Part shown: positions 51,722 through 61,696 of the stretch, one piece after another
Layout of the letters: each line of letters opens with the position of its first letter
How positions within the stretch are numbered: the first letter of the stretch is position 1
Assembly: GCF_002797435.1 (NCBI RefSeq)
Contig: NZ_PGEN01000001.1
Location: forward strand, 744,001-808,000
DNA: 64,000 bases
Direction: 5' to 3'
DNA from: Sphingomonas koreensis
GTDB taxonomy: Bacteria; Pseudomonadota; Alphaproteobacteria; Sphingomonadales; Sphingomonadaceae
The notes under the pieces: generated by a model
Told to the model about the DNA's origin: nothing
Database searches by the model: none
What the model saw: only the letters and a program-made list of their open reading frames with translations
Translations under genes and position numbers: made by a program

Positions 51722-53026
51722 TTGGCCGCACCCGTCACACAATTGAGTTCGACCGATCCGGCGTCCGGCGACGCACAGGGCATCAACGCGCCCGACCTTC
51801 AGGTCTTCGTCTTCGCACTGTTCTTCATCTTCGGCGGCATCACCTCGCTCAACGATGTGATCATCCCGAAGCTCAAGGAACTGTTCACGCTCAACTACAC
51901 CCAGGCGATGCTGGTGCAATTCTGCTTCTTCACCGCCTATCTGGTGATCGGCATCCCCGGCGCGAAACTGGTCAAGAAGCTGGGCTATATGCGCGGTGCG
52001 GTCGCCGGCCTGCTGACGATGATGGTCGGCTGCCTGCTCTTCATCCCCGCCTCGCAATACGCGACCTATGGCGTGTTCCTGTTCGCGCTGTTCGTGCTGG
52101 CGAGCGGGGTGGTGATCGTCCAGGTCGTCGCCAACCCGCTGATCTCACTGCTCGGCAAGCCCGAGACCGCGCATAGCCGCCTCACCTTCGCGCAGGCATT
52201 CAACTCGCTCGGCACCACGGTCTTCCCGATCGTCGGGTCGATCCTGATCCTCGGCAGCCTCGCCACCGTGACCGCAGACCAGCTCTCGGGCCCGGCGCTC
52301 GAAGCCTATCGCGTGGCGGAGAGCAAGGCCATCATGCACGGCTATCTCGGCATCGCTGCAGCACTCGCAGTGGTCGCCGGCGTCGTCTGGCTGTTCCGCA
52401 ACCGCCTGAAGGGTGAGCGCCACCAGGCGAGCGCGGGTCTTGCCGGCCTCGACCTGCTCGGCCGGCCCCGCTTCGGCTTCGGCGCGCTCTGCATCTTCCT
52501 CTATGTCGGCGCGGAGGTCTCAATCGGCTCGCTGATCGTCAACTATCTGATGCAGCCCGGCGTGATGGGGCTTCAGGAGCAGGCAGCAGGCAAGCTGATC
52601 GGCTTCTACTGGGGCGGTGCGATGGTCGGGCGCTTCATCGGATCGGGCCTGATGCGCGTGATCAGCCCGGGCAAGCTGCTCGCCTTCGTCGCGGTCGGCG
52701 CGGTCGCGCTGATCCTGATTTCCACCAACACCACCGGCCATGTCGCGGGCTACAGCCTGCTGGCGATCGGCCTGATGAACTCGATCATGTTCCCGACGAT
52801 CTTCAGCCTCGCCAGCGAGAAGCTGGGGGGCCGCGCGGCGGACGGGTCAGGGATCATCAACATCGCGATCTTCGGCGGCGCCGTGGTGCCACTGGCGACC
52901 GGCGCGCTCGCCGATGCGACCGGCAGCCTGGGCCTTGCGCTGATCCTGCCCGCCATCTGCTACGCGATCATCGCCGGCTTCGGCTATTATGCCCGACGGC
53001 CCTATGCCGGGCCGGTCGCAGGCTGA
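51722..53026 (+). CDS. Sugar MFS transporter (FucP/GluP type)
   Basis: A 434-residue, twelve-span permease. The start region VFVFALFFIFGGITSLNDVIIPKLKELF and the GYMRGAVAGLLTMMVGCLLF segment are those of the fucose/glucose-galactose:proton symporter family. Later blocks are VVANPLISLLGKPETAHSRLTFAQAFNSLGTTVFP and IGLMNSIMFPTIFSLASEKLG. The start is a TTG (51722) preceded by GGGAGAGG. With the operator just upstream and the glycosidase operon nearby, it likely imports released sugar. Confidence 0.9.
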   Translation: MAAPVTQLSSTDPASGDAQGINAPDLQVFVFALFFIFGGITSLNDVIIPKLKELFTLNYTQAMLVQFCFFTAYLVIGIPGAKLVKKLGYMRGAVAGLLTMMVGCLLFIPASQYATYGVFLFALFVLASGVVIVQVVANPLISLLGKPETAHSRLTFAQAFNSLGTTVFPIVGSILILGSLATVTADQLSGPALEAYRVAESKAIMHGYLGIAAALAVVAGVVWLFRNRLKGERHQASAGLAGLDLLGRPRFGFGALCIFLYVGAEVSIGSLIVNYLMQPGVMGLQEQAAGKLIGFYWGGAMVGRFIGSGLMRVISPGKLLAFVAVGAVALILISTNTTGHVAGYSLLAIGLMNSIMFPTIFSLASEKLGGRAADGSGIINIAIFGGAVVPLATGALADATGSLGLALILPAICYAIIAGFGYYARRPYAGPVAG

Positions 53027-53034
53027 AACACGAA

Positions 53035-53064
53035 GGGCCGGTGAGTTACCTCACCGGCCCTTTT
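53035..53064 (+). terminator. Rho-independent terminator after the MFS gene
   Basis: A perfect 11-bp stem, GGGCCGGTGAG / CTCACCGGCCC with a TTAC loop, followed by TTTT. It starts nine bases after the transporter stop codon. The two A residues before the stem make it partly usable from the other strand too. Confidence 0.92.
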
Positions 53065-53090
53065 CGCATGTCCTGCCCTGTTCAGAAGGC

Positions 53091-53176
53091 TGGTACGGGT
53101 GGTCGGACTCGAACCGACATGATGTTGCCATCGGCGGATTTTGAATCCGCTGCGTCTACCATTCCGCCACACCCGC
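53091..53176 (-). tRNA. tRNA-Leu (anticodon CAA)
   Basis: An 86-nt class II tRNA with encoded CCA, read on the minus strand. The acceptor 5' strand is GCGGGTG and pairs with CACCCGT (one wobble). The anticodon arm is GCGGA-TTCAAAA-TCCGC (anticodon CAA). A long variable arm CGATGGCAACATCATG and the T arm GTCGGTTCGAGTCCGAC follow. Confidence 0.95.
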
Positions 53177-53271
53177 ATATCGCCGGCGCCTGCGGGCCGA
53201 AGATCGGTGCCGGAGCCTATACGAAGCCCCGGCACCGATTTCCAGACCGGAATGCCGCTTTGTGAAGCAGA

Positions 53272-55788
53272 TCAGGGATCGACCCGGATTTCGCCGGCCT
53301 GCCGGATATCCTCGGACGATGATCCCGCCAGCACGCGATAGGCGCCCGGCCGTACGCGCCAGCCGCCCGCCTTGACGTCGTAAAAGGAGAAGGCGCGCGG
53401 ATCGAGCGTCAGCGTCACCTCACGCTTGCCGCCCGCAGGGATCGCGACCTTCTGAAAGGCTCGCAGTGTCCGCGGCGGATCGCCCGCCATGGGTTCGACC
53501 GGCTCGACATAGAGCTGCACCACCTCTTGCCCCGTGCGTTTGCCGGTATTCCGCACAGTCAGCTTCACCGTCACCGGCTTCGCGCCCGACGCCCTGGCCG
53601 GAACGTTCAGCGGCGAATAGGCGAAGCTGGTGTAGGACAGCCCGTGCCCGAACGGGAACAGCGGCTTCACGCCCCGTGCCTGATAGCCGCGATAGCCGAC
53701 CAGCAGGCCCTCGGAATAGGCGCTCTTCGAGGTCTTGAGATCGGCCAGATCGTCCCCGCTACGCTGCGGGAAGGTCACCGGCAGCTTGCCTGACGGATTG
53801 ACCTTGCCGGTCAGCACATCGGCCAGCGCCGCGGCACCACCCTCGCCGGGCAGCCACATGCTGACGATCGCGGGCGCTTTCTCGTGCCAAGGCATCGTCA
53901 TCGCCGCGCCCGCATTGACCACCACCGCGGTCTTCGGATTGGCCGCGGCGATCGCCTCGACCAGCCGGTTCTGCTCGCCCGGCAGGTCGATATTCGCGCG
54001 GTCATAGCCCTCGCCCTCGGTGGTCGAGGACGAGCCGACGATCACGATCGCCGCATCCGCGCCCTTCGCCGCGGCGACCGCGGCGTCGAACGAAGGCTGC
54101 GGCTCGCGCACGCCGAAGCTCAGATTTTCGTAGGGCGTGCCCCCGTTCGCATAGTCGATGCGGATCGGATAGCCGCGCCCCGCCTCCAGCGTCACCTGCA
54201 CCGTGCGACGTGGCACCGGAAAGCCCAGCACGTCCCGATTGTCGGGAACGACCTTGCTCGCCTTTTCGAGGATCACCTTGCCGTCGAGCGTGACGCGCGG
54301 CGTGCCGGTGCCGCGCACGCTGAACTCATGCACGCCGCCGGTGCGCGGCCAGAACATCCCGTCCCAGCGGATCGCGGCATAGCCGGTGGCCTTGGGTCCC
54401 GCGACATTGCCGCTGATCCAGCGAACGAAGCGCGTGACGCGTTCGGTCTTGACCGGCTCGCCACTCGCGTCGGCGGTCATGAAGTAGCTGCCGGTCAGAC
54501 CGGTCTCGCCGCGCTTGCCGTCCGGGCTGAACAGCTTGGCATCGGCAGCAGGTGGCGTCTCCTCGTTATCGACGCCCTTTTCATAGGTGATGCGCACGCC
54601 GGGCAACGCCGCGCGCAACGCATCCAACGGCGTCTGCGTCTCGAACGGCACGACGTTCGAGCTGCCGCCGCCCTGCATGCGCACGACATCGGCATTGGGG
54701 CCGATCACCGCGAGCGACCTGATCGAGCGGTCGAACGGCAACACGCCATTGTTCTTGAGCAGGACCATCGCCTCCTCCGCCGCTTTCCGCGCGATGGCGG
54801 ACTGACGGAGCGGCGTCGCCGCTTCCGGACGCGACGCCCCGCGCTCGATCACGCCGCTGCGCACGATCAGGCGGACCATCCGCCGGGCATTGTCGTCGAT
54901 CTGCGCGGTGCTGACCTTGCCCTCGGCGACCGCGGCCTTAAGCTTGTCACCGAAATGCTTGGGCGGCCCCGGCATCTCGAGGTCCATGCCGGCGTTGACC
55001 GCCTCGGCGGTGGTGTGCGTCGCGCCCCAGTCGGACACGACGAAGCCCCGATAGCCCCATTCCTTCTTGAGCAGATCGGTCAGCAGCCAGCGATTTTCGG
55101 CCGCATAAGTGCCGTTGATCTTGTTGTACGACGCCATCACCGACCACGGATCGGCCTCGCGCACCACCATCTCGAATGCGGGCAGGTAGATTTCGTGCAA
55201 CGTGCGCTGATCGACGATCGAGTCGACGACGAAGCGATAGCTTTCCTGGTTGTTCACCGCGAAATGCTTGAGCGAGACGCCGATCCCTTCCCCCTGTACA
55301 CCGCGCACATAGCCCAGGCCCATGCGCCCGCTGAGCCAGGGGTCCTCCGAATAGGTCTCGAAATTGCGGCCCCAGCGCGGGGTGCGGACGATATTGACAG
55401 TGGGCGCGAGCAGCACGTCGGCGCCATGCGCCTTGGTCTCGCGCGCCACCGCCGCGCCGACCGTGGCGGCAAGGTCGGGATTCCAGCTCGCCGCCAGCGC
55501 GACGCCGACGGGGAAGACCGTCGCCGGCTTGCCGTCGGGCGAGCGTACGCCGGTCGGCCCGTCGGTCATCTTCACCGCCGGGATGCCAAGGCGCGGGATC
55601 GGGTTGAGCGCCATCGAGGATTCGCCCGCCAGCAGCAGGATCTTCTCGTCCAGCGTCAGCCGCGCCATCAGGTCTGCAACCCGCGCCTCGATCGGCGCCT
55701 TGGCATCGCGATAGACCGGTGCGGCCTCCTGCGATCCGGCCGGCGCCGCCATGGCGAGGGTCAGTGCAATTGCCGCACCCGATCTCAT
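53272..55788 (-). CDS. Secreted GH3 beta-glucosidase with PA14 insert
   Basis: An 838-residue family 3 glycoside hydrolase. A signal peptide ([18 protein letters not shown]) is followed by the TIM-barrel domain with the nucleophile Asp253 in [12 protein letters not shown], then the alpha/beta sandwich domain. A PA14 carbohydrate-binding insert contains [29 protein letters not shown], and a fibronectin-III-like C-terminus ends [16 protein letters not shown]. It removes terminal beta-glucose (or xylose) residues. Last gene of the operon; its ATG overlaps the small secreted protein's stop (ATGA). Confidence 0.94.
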   Translation of the reverse strand: MRSGAAIALTLAMAAPAGSQEAAPVYRDAKAPIEARVADLMARLTLDEKILLLAGESSMALNPIPRLGIPAVKMTDGPTGVRSPDGKPATVFPVGVALAASWNPDLAATVGAAVARETKAHGADVLLAPTVNIVRTPRWGRNFETYSEDPWLSGRMGLGYVRGVQGEGIGVSLKHFAVNNQESYRFVVDSIVDQRTLHEIYLPAFEMVVREADPWSVMASYNKINGTYAAENRWLLTDLLKKEWGYRGFVVSDWGATHTTAEAVNAGMDLEMPGPPKHFGDKLKAAVAEGKVSTAQIDDNARRMVRLIVRSGVIERGASRPEAATPLRQSAIARKAAEEAMVLLKNNGVLPFDRSIRSLAVIGPNADVVRMQGGGSSNVVPFETQTPLDALRAALPGVRITYEKGVDNEETPPAADAKLFSPDGKRGETGLTGSYFMTADASGEPVKTERVTRFVRWISGNVAGPKATGYAAIRWDGMFWPRTGGVHEFSVRGTGTPRVTLDGKVILEKASKVVPDNRDVLGFPVPRRTVQVTLEAGRGYPIRIDYANGGTPYENLSFGVREPQPSFDAAVAAAKGADAAIVIVGSSSTTEGEGYDRANIDLPGEQNRLVEAIAAANPKTAVVVNAGAAMTMPWHEKAPAIVSMWLPGEGGAAALADVLTGKVNPSGKLPVTFPQRSGDDLADLKTSKSAYSEGLLVGYRGYQARGVKPLFPFGHGLSYTSFAYSPLNVPARASGAKPVTVKLTVRNTGKRTGQEVVQLYVEPVEPMAGDPPRTLRAFQKVAIPAGGKREVTLTLDPRAFSFYDVKAGGWRVRPGAYRVLAGSSSEDIRQAGEIRVDP

Positions 55789-56098
55789 TTGATCGCAGCC
55801 AGGCTGGCTTCGGTCTTGGCGAGCAGCTCGTCGGTCAGCTTGCCGTCCGAATAGGGCTGGAGCTGCTTGAGGCCGAGCCCCTTGATCATCTCGAGCTGCG
55901 GCAGCTGGGTCAGGCCGGGCAGTTCCTTGTCGAGCACAGCCTTGGCCGCGTCGTTCGCCAGCAGCTCGCCGATCGGCGTGTCGAGGTTGAACTTGGCTGC
56001 AGGCTTGGGGGCGTCCGCTGCGGGAGCCGCCGGCGCGGTCTGGGCGGTCGCAATGGTGGGGACGAGCAGCGCCGCCCCGAGCATGAGGTGAAGCTTCA

Positions 56099-56099
<1 letters not shown>
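55785..56099 (-). CDS. Small secreted protein in the glycoside/ester operon (104 aa)
   Basis: A 104-residue protein: signal peptide [19 protein letters not shown], an Ala/Pro-rich linker, then a compact helical domain of about 65 residues ([57 protein letters not shown]). I do not know a named family. It is coupled to the acyl-CoA synthetase (TGATG) and GH3 (ATGA) genes, so it is very likely expressed in the periplasm with the hydrolases. Confidence 0.75.
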
Positions 56100-57759
<1,660 letters not shown>

Positions 57760-57763
<4 letters not shown>

Positions 57764-59352
57764 TTGCCGGGCACCTCACAGGTGAAGCTCGCGGCCTCAT
57801 CGGTCGAACCCTTGCCGTCCCAGCGCGCGACCTTGGGCCAGGCGCAGAGCGGGCGCGTGCGCTGCGCCTTGGCGGGGAAACCGAGATAACCGAACAGGTC
57901 GTTATCGAACTTGGTCGCGACGATCCGCTCCGGCGCGGGGCCGCCCTTGTGCCAGGCGTCCAGCGTGCCGAGCGCATCGAACACATTCGGTCCTGGCCCC
58001 GCCATGCAGTGCGACATGCCCGGCGCCATGAACAGGCGGATGCGGTCGCGCGCGGCTGGGTCGGCGGCAAGCACGCGGCCGACAAAGCCGATCGTGTTCT
58101 CCGGCGGGATCGCGGCGTCCTGCCAGCCATGATACATCAGCAGCTTGCCGCCGCGGCGGAAGAACGCCTTGAGATCGGCACTCTCGATGTCGAGCTCCTT
58201 GCCGAGCTTCGCCCTGGCCAGCGGATAGTCGCTGGCCAGGTTGAAGCGCGACGCCGGCCACTCGGCATCGCTGTGGACGAAGTAGCGGAAGAACTCGCCC
58301 GAGAATTTCGCGTGCTGGGAGTCGGCGGCAGTCAGCCACATGCCCCAGGTGCCCGGTTCGCCCTCGGCGCCCGGTGCGAAGCCGGGGTAGAAGGACTTGC
58401 CGTCCGGCCCCTTCGGCCCCTGATAGAGATGCCGTGCCGACGCGACCTGCGGCGGGGTCAGGCATTCGCCGGTCGCCCCCGGCTTGCACTGAAGCTCGGC
58501 CGGATCGAAGCGGCACAGGCGCGGATTCTCGATCACGCCGTCGGCAACACCATCGAGCTTGTCGCATTTGGCGAGCGAGGCGGTCTGCAGCAGCTTGAGC
58601 TGGGTCGAGCCGAGCGCCGCGCCGGGCTGGCGCAGCACCTGCGCATTGCTGGCGAAGGCGCTGGCCATCCGTGTCCAGGGAATCGCCGGGGCACCTGCAA
58701 TGATCGCATCGTAATCGTCGGGGAAGCGCTGCGCCTCCATCAGCGCCTGACGCCCGCCGTCGGAACAGCCATGGAAATAGCTCGCGGCGAGCGGCGCGGG
58801 ATAATAGGCCGCGATCACCTGTTTCGCGGTCTGCGCGGCGATATGGTTGGCGCGCCAGCCATAGTCCCTGATCTTTTCCGGCGCATTGAGCGCCCAGCTG
58901 CCGTCGACGTCGCTCTTGCCGAAATGGCCCATGTCGCTGCCGACCGAGGCATAGCCCCGTGCCAACGCGCCGCGCATCAGCAATGCCGGGATGCCGAGAT
59001 TGGCGCCGAAGCCGCCATTGCCCGCACCCATCAGCTTGCCGTTCCACGCCGCCCGTTGGGGCAGCCACACCTCGACCTTGATCGACGATCCGGGAACCGG
59101 GGTCATCACCGCCTGCACACGGCAGAACGCAGCGCTGGACGGCAGGCCCGGCATGCCGGGGCCGGTATCGACGGTGGCGCCGATCGTTAGCGGGGTCGCC
59201 GCCTCGATCTTGCCATTCGCCAGTGCGCGGCCGGTCAGTGCGGTGCAGCTATCCGCCTGTTGGCGCGGCGCCGCGGCGGCCGGCGCCCCGCCTGTGGCCG
59301 ATCCGGCGGCGAGCGCGATGGCGCTCAGACTTGCAAAGCGGGTCGCTTTCAT
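57760..59352 (-). CDS. Tannase/feruloyl esterase family protein
   Basis: A 530-residue secreted serine esterase. After a signal peptide ([15 protein letters not shown]...) it shows the family nucleophile motif [20 protein letters not shown], the paired Cys typical of this family and [12 protein letters not shown] with the catalytic His near the end. Family members cleave esters of gallic, ferulic or related hydroxycinnamic acids from sugars. ATG 59352 fits the signal peptide and overlaps the next gene upstream (ATGA). Confidence 0.9.
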
Positions 59353-60239
59353 TTCTTGAGCACTCCCAGCGAATTCATCCATGCCTGCATCCGGTCGGTC
59401 CAGACGTCGCTCGGCTTGTCCTGGCGCTTCATGCCAAAGCCGTGGCCGCCACTGGCGAAGGTCGCGAATTCCGAGCGAGCACCCGCCGCACGCCAGGCCG
59501 CGTCGAGCCGGGCACTGTCGGTACGCGAAAGCTTGTCGTCGTCGGCGACCGCGACGAACAAGGGCGGCGCTTTCTGCGGCGCGACGATCGGGTCGGGAAG
59601 CAGGCCGGGATAGATCGCGGCAGCGAAGTCCGGGCGTGCATCCGGCTTGTTGCCGAGCATCGTCCAGACCGTGACCGCGCCGCCCGCCGAGAAGCCCATC
59701 AGGCCGACCCGGTTCGGCTTCACGCCATAGCGCGCGGCGTTGGCGCGGACATGGCGCACCGCCTGCTCACCGTCGGCGGTCGCCAGTGGGCGCAGCGGTT
59801 CCACTGCCTTGGCCAGCTCGGGCAGGTTCGTCATGTAGCGCAGCATCGCGAAGGGCAGATCGCCGCCGGTCTTCAGCAGCCGGTAGCGCAGCACGAATGC
59901 CGTCACGCCCTGAGCGTTGAGCCATTGCGCGACGGCTTCGCCCTCATTCTCGATCGACAGCAGGTGGAACGCGCCGCCGGGCGCGACGATCACGGCGGTG
60001 CCGTTGGCCTTGGCCGGATCGGGCCGATAGACGGTCAGCGTCGCGTCCTCGACATTGGTGACGACGATACCGAAGGGCGCGCGCTTCTCGCGTTCGCCGG
60101 GCGATTCCGCGGGCTGGTCCGGCCACACACGCACGACTTCCTGTGCGGACGCGGGTGCCGCGACCGGCATCAGCGCGACCGTGCCCAGTGCGGCGACCGC
60201 GGCAAGGCCTGCAAGCAGGCGTAAGGTGATCTTCTTCAT
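59349..60239 (-). CDS. Secreted alpha/beta hydrolase (acetyl-esterase / BD-FAE-like)
   Basis: A 296-residue esterase with a signal peptide (LRLLAGLAAVAALGTVALMPVAAPASAQ), the oxyanion segment VIVAPGGAFHLLSIENEGEAVA and the nucleophile in LMGFSAGGAVTVW. Asp is in VAVADDDKLS and His in SGGHGFGM. The pattern fits acetyl-xylan or bifunctional feruloyl/acetyl esterases. It is coupled on both sides (ATGA) to the tannase and carboxylesterase genes. Confidence 0.88.
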   Translation of the reverse strand: MKKITLRLLAGLAAVAALGTVALMPVAAPASAQEVVRVWPDQPAESPGEREKRAPFGIVVTNVEDATLTVYRPDPAKANGTAVIVAPGGAFHLLSIENEGEAVAQWLNAQGVTAFVLRYRLLKTGGDLPFAMLRYMTNLPELAKAVEPLRPLATADGEQAVRHVRANAARYGVKPNRVGLMGFSAGGAVTVWTMLGNKPDARPDFAAAIYPGLLPDPIVAPQKAPPLFVAVADDDKLSRTDSARLDAAWRAAGARSEFATFASGGHGFGMKRQDKPSDVWTDRMQAWMNSLGVLKK

Positions 60240-61696
60240 TGGGCGTCCCTGATCCTGGCGATGGCGGCGATCGGCGGCGTCGCGGCGGGCGCCATCGCGG
60301 TCTTGTCGATATCGATCGCGAGCAGCGTGGGTTTGGCCGGTTCGACCCGATGCCAGCTCGGCAATCCCTTGCCATTGGGATCGCCGGCGCGGGCGAAGTT
60401 GGTCCAATAGGTCATGAGCTGTGCCGAAGCGGCGCGGTCGGCCGCACTCGCGTCTGCGGGCAGATTGCCGAACTGGAACGGCACGTCGCTGGCGTGGCCC
60501 GCGCCCTTGCCCGGCTCGCGCTTGGCTTGCGCCACATAACCGAAGCGATAGAGCCAGGTCGGCGCGCCGCTCTTCGTGTGACGACCGGCAAGCGCGAGCG
60601 CCGGTTCGCCGAAGATCGCGTCACCGGCGAGGTAGCGGATGGCCTTTTCCTCCGAACCATAGGCTGCCTTCACAGCTTCCGCTCCCGGACCAAGTGCCTT
60701 GAGCACCGGCCCATTGACCATCGGCAGGAACGGCGCTGGCACAAAGCCAAGCTCGTCGTCATTACTGCCCGCGATGAAGGGGATGCGCGCCTGCTTGCCC
60801 GAAGCGAAGACCGCATCGGCATGGCCGGGAACGATCGTGCCGTCGGTGACCGGGCCGGAATAGAAGCCCTCTTCCTTGTTGAGGATCGTGATCCCGCCGC
60901 GCACCGTGTCGGCGTGGAGTGCCCGCAGTGCAGCGAGAGCGGCCGCGCCTGAGTTCGCGGCAAAGGCACTGCCCTTCGCCTGCGCATCCGCCAGTGCGGG
61001 CCAGCGATCGCGTCCGCCGCCCGATGCGGCAATCGCCTTGGCGAACAGGCCGTTGGCAGCGGGTGACGCCATCAGCCGCGCGACGGACTCGCCACCCGCG
61101 CTCTCGCCGAAGATCGTGACGTTCGCCGGATCGCCACCGAATGCCGCGATGTTGCGCTTGACCCAGGCCAGCGCGGCGATCTGGTCCATCAAACCCCAGT
61201 TCGCGCCCTGTCCCAGCGCCGGGTGCGCGAAAAAGCCGAAGCGCCCGAGCCGATAGTTGAAGGTCACCACCACGACATCGCGCCTGGCGAGCTGCGTACC
61301 GTCGGTCGGAGCGAACGCACCCGATCCGGCGACGAAGCCGCCGCCGTGAATCCAGACCATCACCGGAAGCTTCGCGCCCGCGGCAGGCTTCGGGGTCCAG
61401 ACGTTGAGGAACAGGCAATCCTCTGCCATCGGCGCGCCGTGGCTGACGTCGCCTGGCACCGCATTCTGCACGCAGTCCGCGCCGAAGCGGGTCGCGTCGC
61501 GCGGAGCAGACCAGTGTTGCACGGGCGCAGGCGCCGCCCAGCGCCGCTCGCCCACCGGCGGCGCGGCATAGGGAATACCCTTGAACGAAGCGACGTCATC
61601 CGCCGTGGCGCCGTTGAGGGGCCCGCTTTCGATGGTCACCTGTTGCGCGGCGGCGGGCGTCGCGGCGAGCAAGGCGAGGATAAGCAACCGGTTCAT
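60236..61696 (-). CDS. Secreted type-B carboxylesterase
   Basis: A 486-residue esterase of the COesterase family. Signal peptide NRLLILALLAATPAAAQQ; early EDCLFLNVWTP and oxyanion HGGGFVAGSG; nucleophile in VTIFGESAGGESVARL; Glu in AGSNDDELGF; His in KGAGHASDVPFQFG. It hydrolyses carboxylic esters of aromatic or aliphatic acids. The start at 61696 overlaps the rhamnosidase stop (ATGA). Confidence 0.93.
   Translation of the reverse strand: MNRLLILALLAATPAAAQQVTIESGPLNGATADDVASFKGIPYAAPPVGERRWAAPAPVQHWSAPRDATRFGADCVQNAVPGDVSHGAPMAEDCLFLNVWTPKPAAGAKLPVMVWIHGGGFVAGSGAFAPTDGTQLARRDVVVVTFNYRLGRFGFFAHPALGQGANWGLMDQIAALAWVKRNIAAFGGDPANVTIFGESAGGESVARLMASPAANGLFAKAIAASGGGRDRWPALADAQAKGSAFAANSGAAALAALRALHADTVRGGITILNKEEGFYSGPVTDGTIVPGHADAVFASGKQARIPFIAGSNDDELGFVPAPFLPMVNGPVLKALGPGAEAVKAAYGSEEKAIRYLAGDAIFGEPALALAGRHTKSGAPTWLYRFGYVAQAKREPGKGAGHASDVPFQFGNLPADASAADRAASAQLMTYWTNFARAGDPNGKGLPSWHRVEPAKPTLLAIDIDKTAMAPAATPPIAAIARIRDAQ

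Noticed and set aside
54000..55854. Long plus-strand open frame opposite the GH3 gene
   Set aside because: Antisense shadow of GH3, which has full domain support; the translation is His/Arg/Asp-rich and repetitive in composition.
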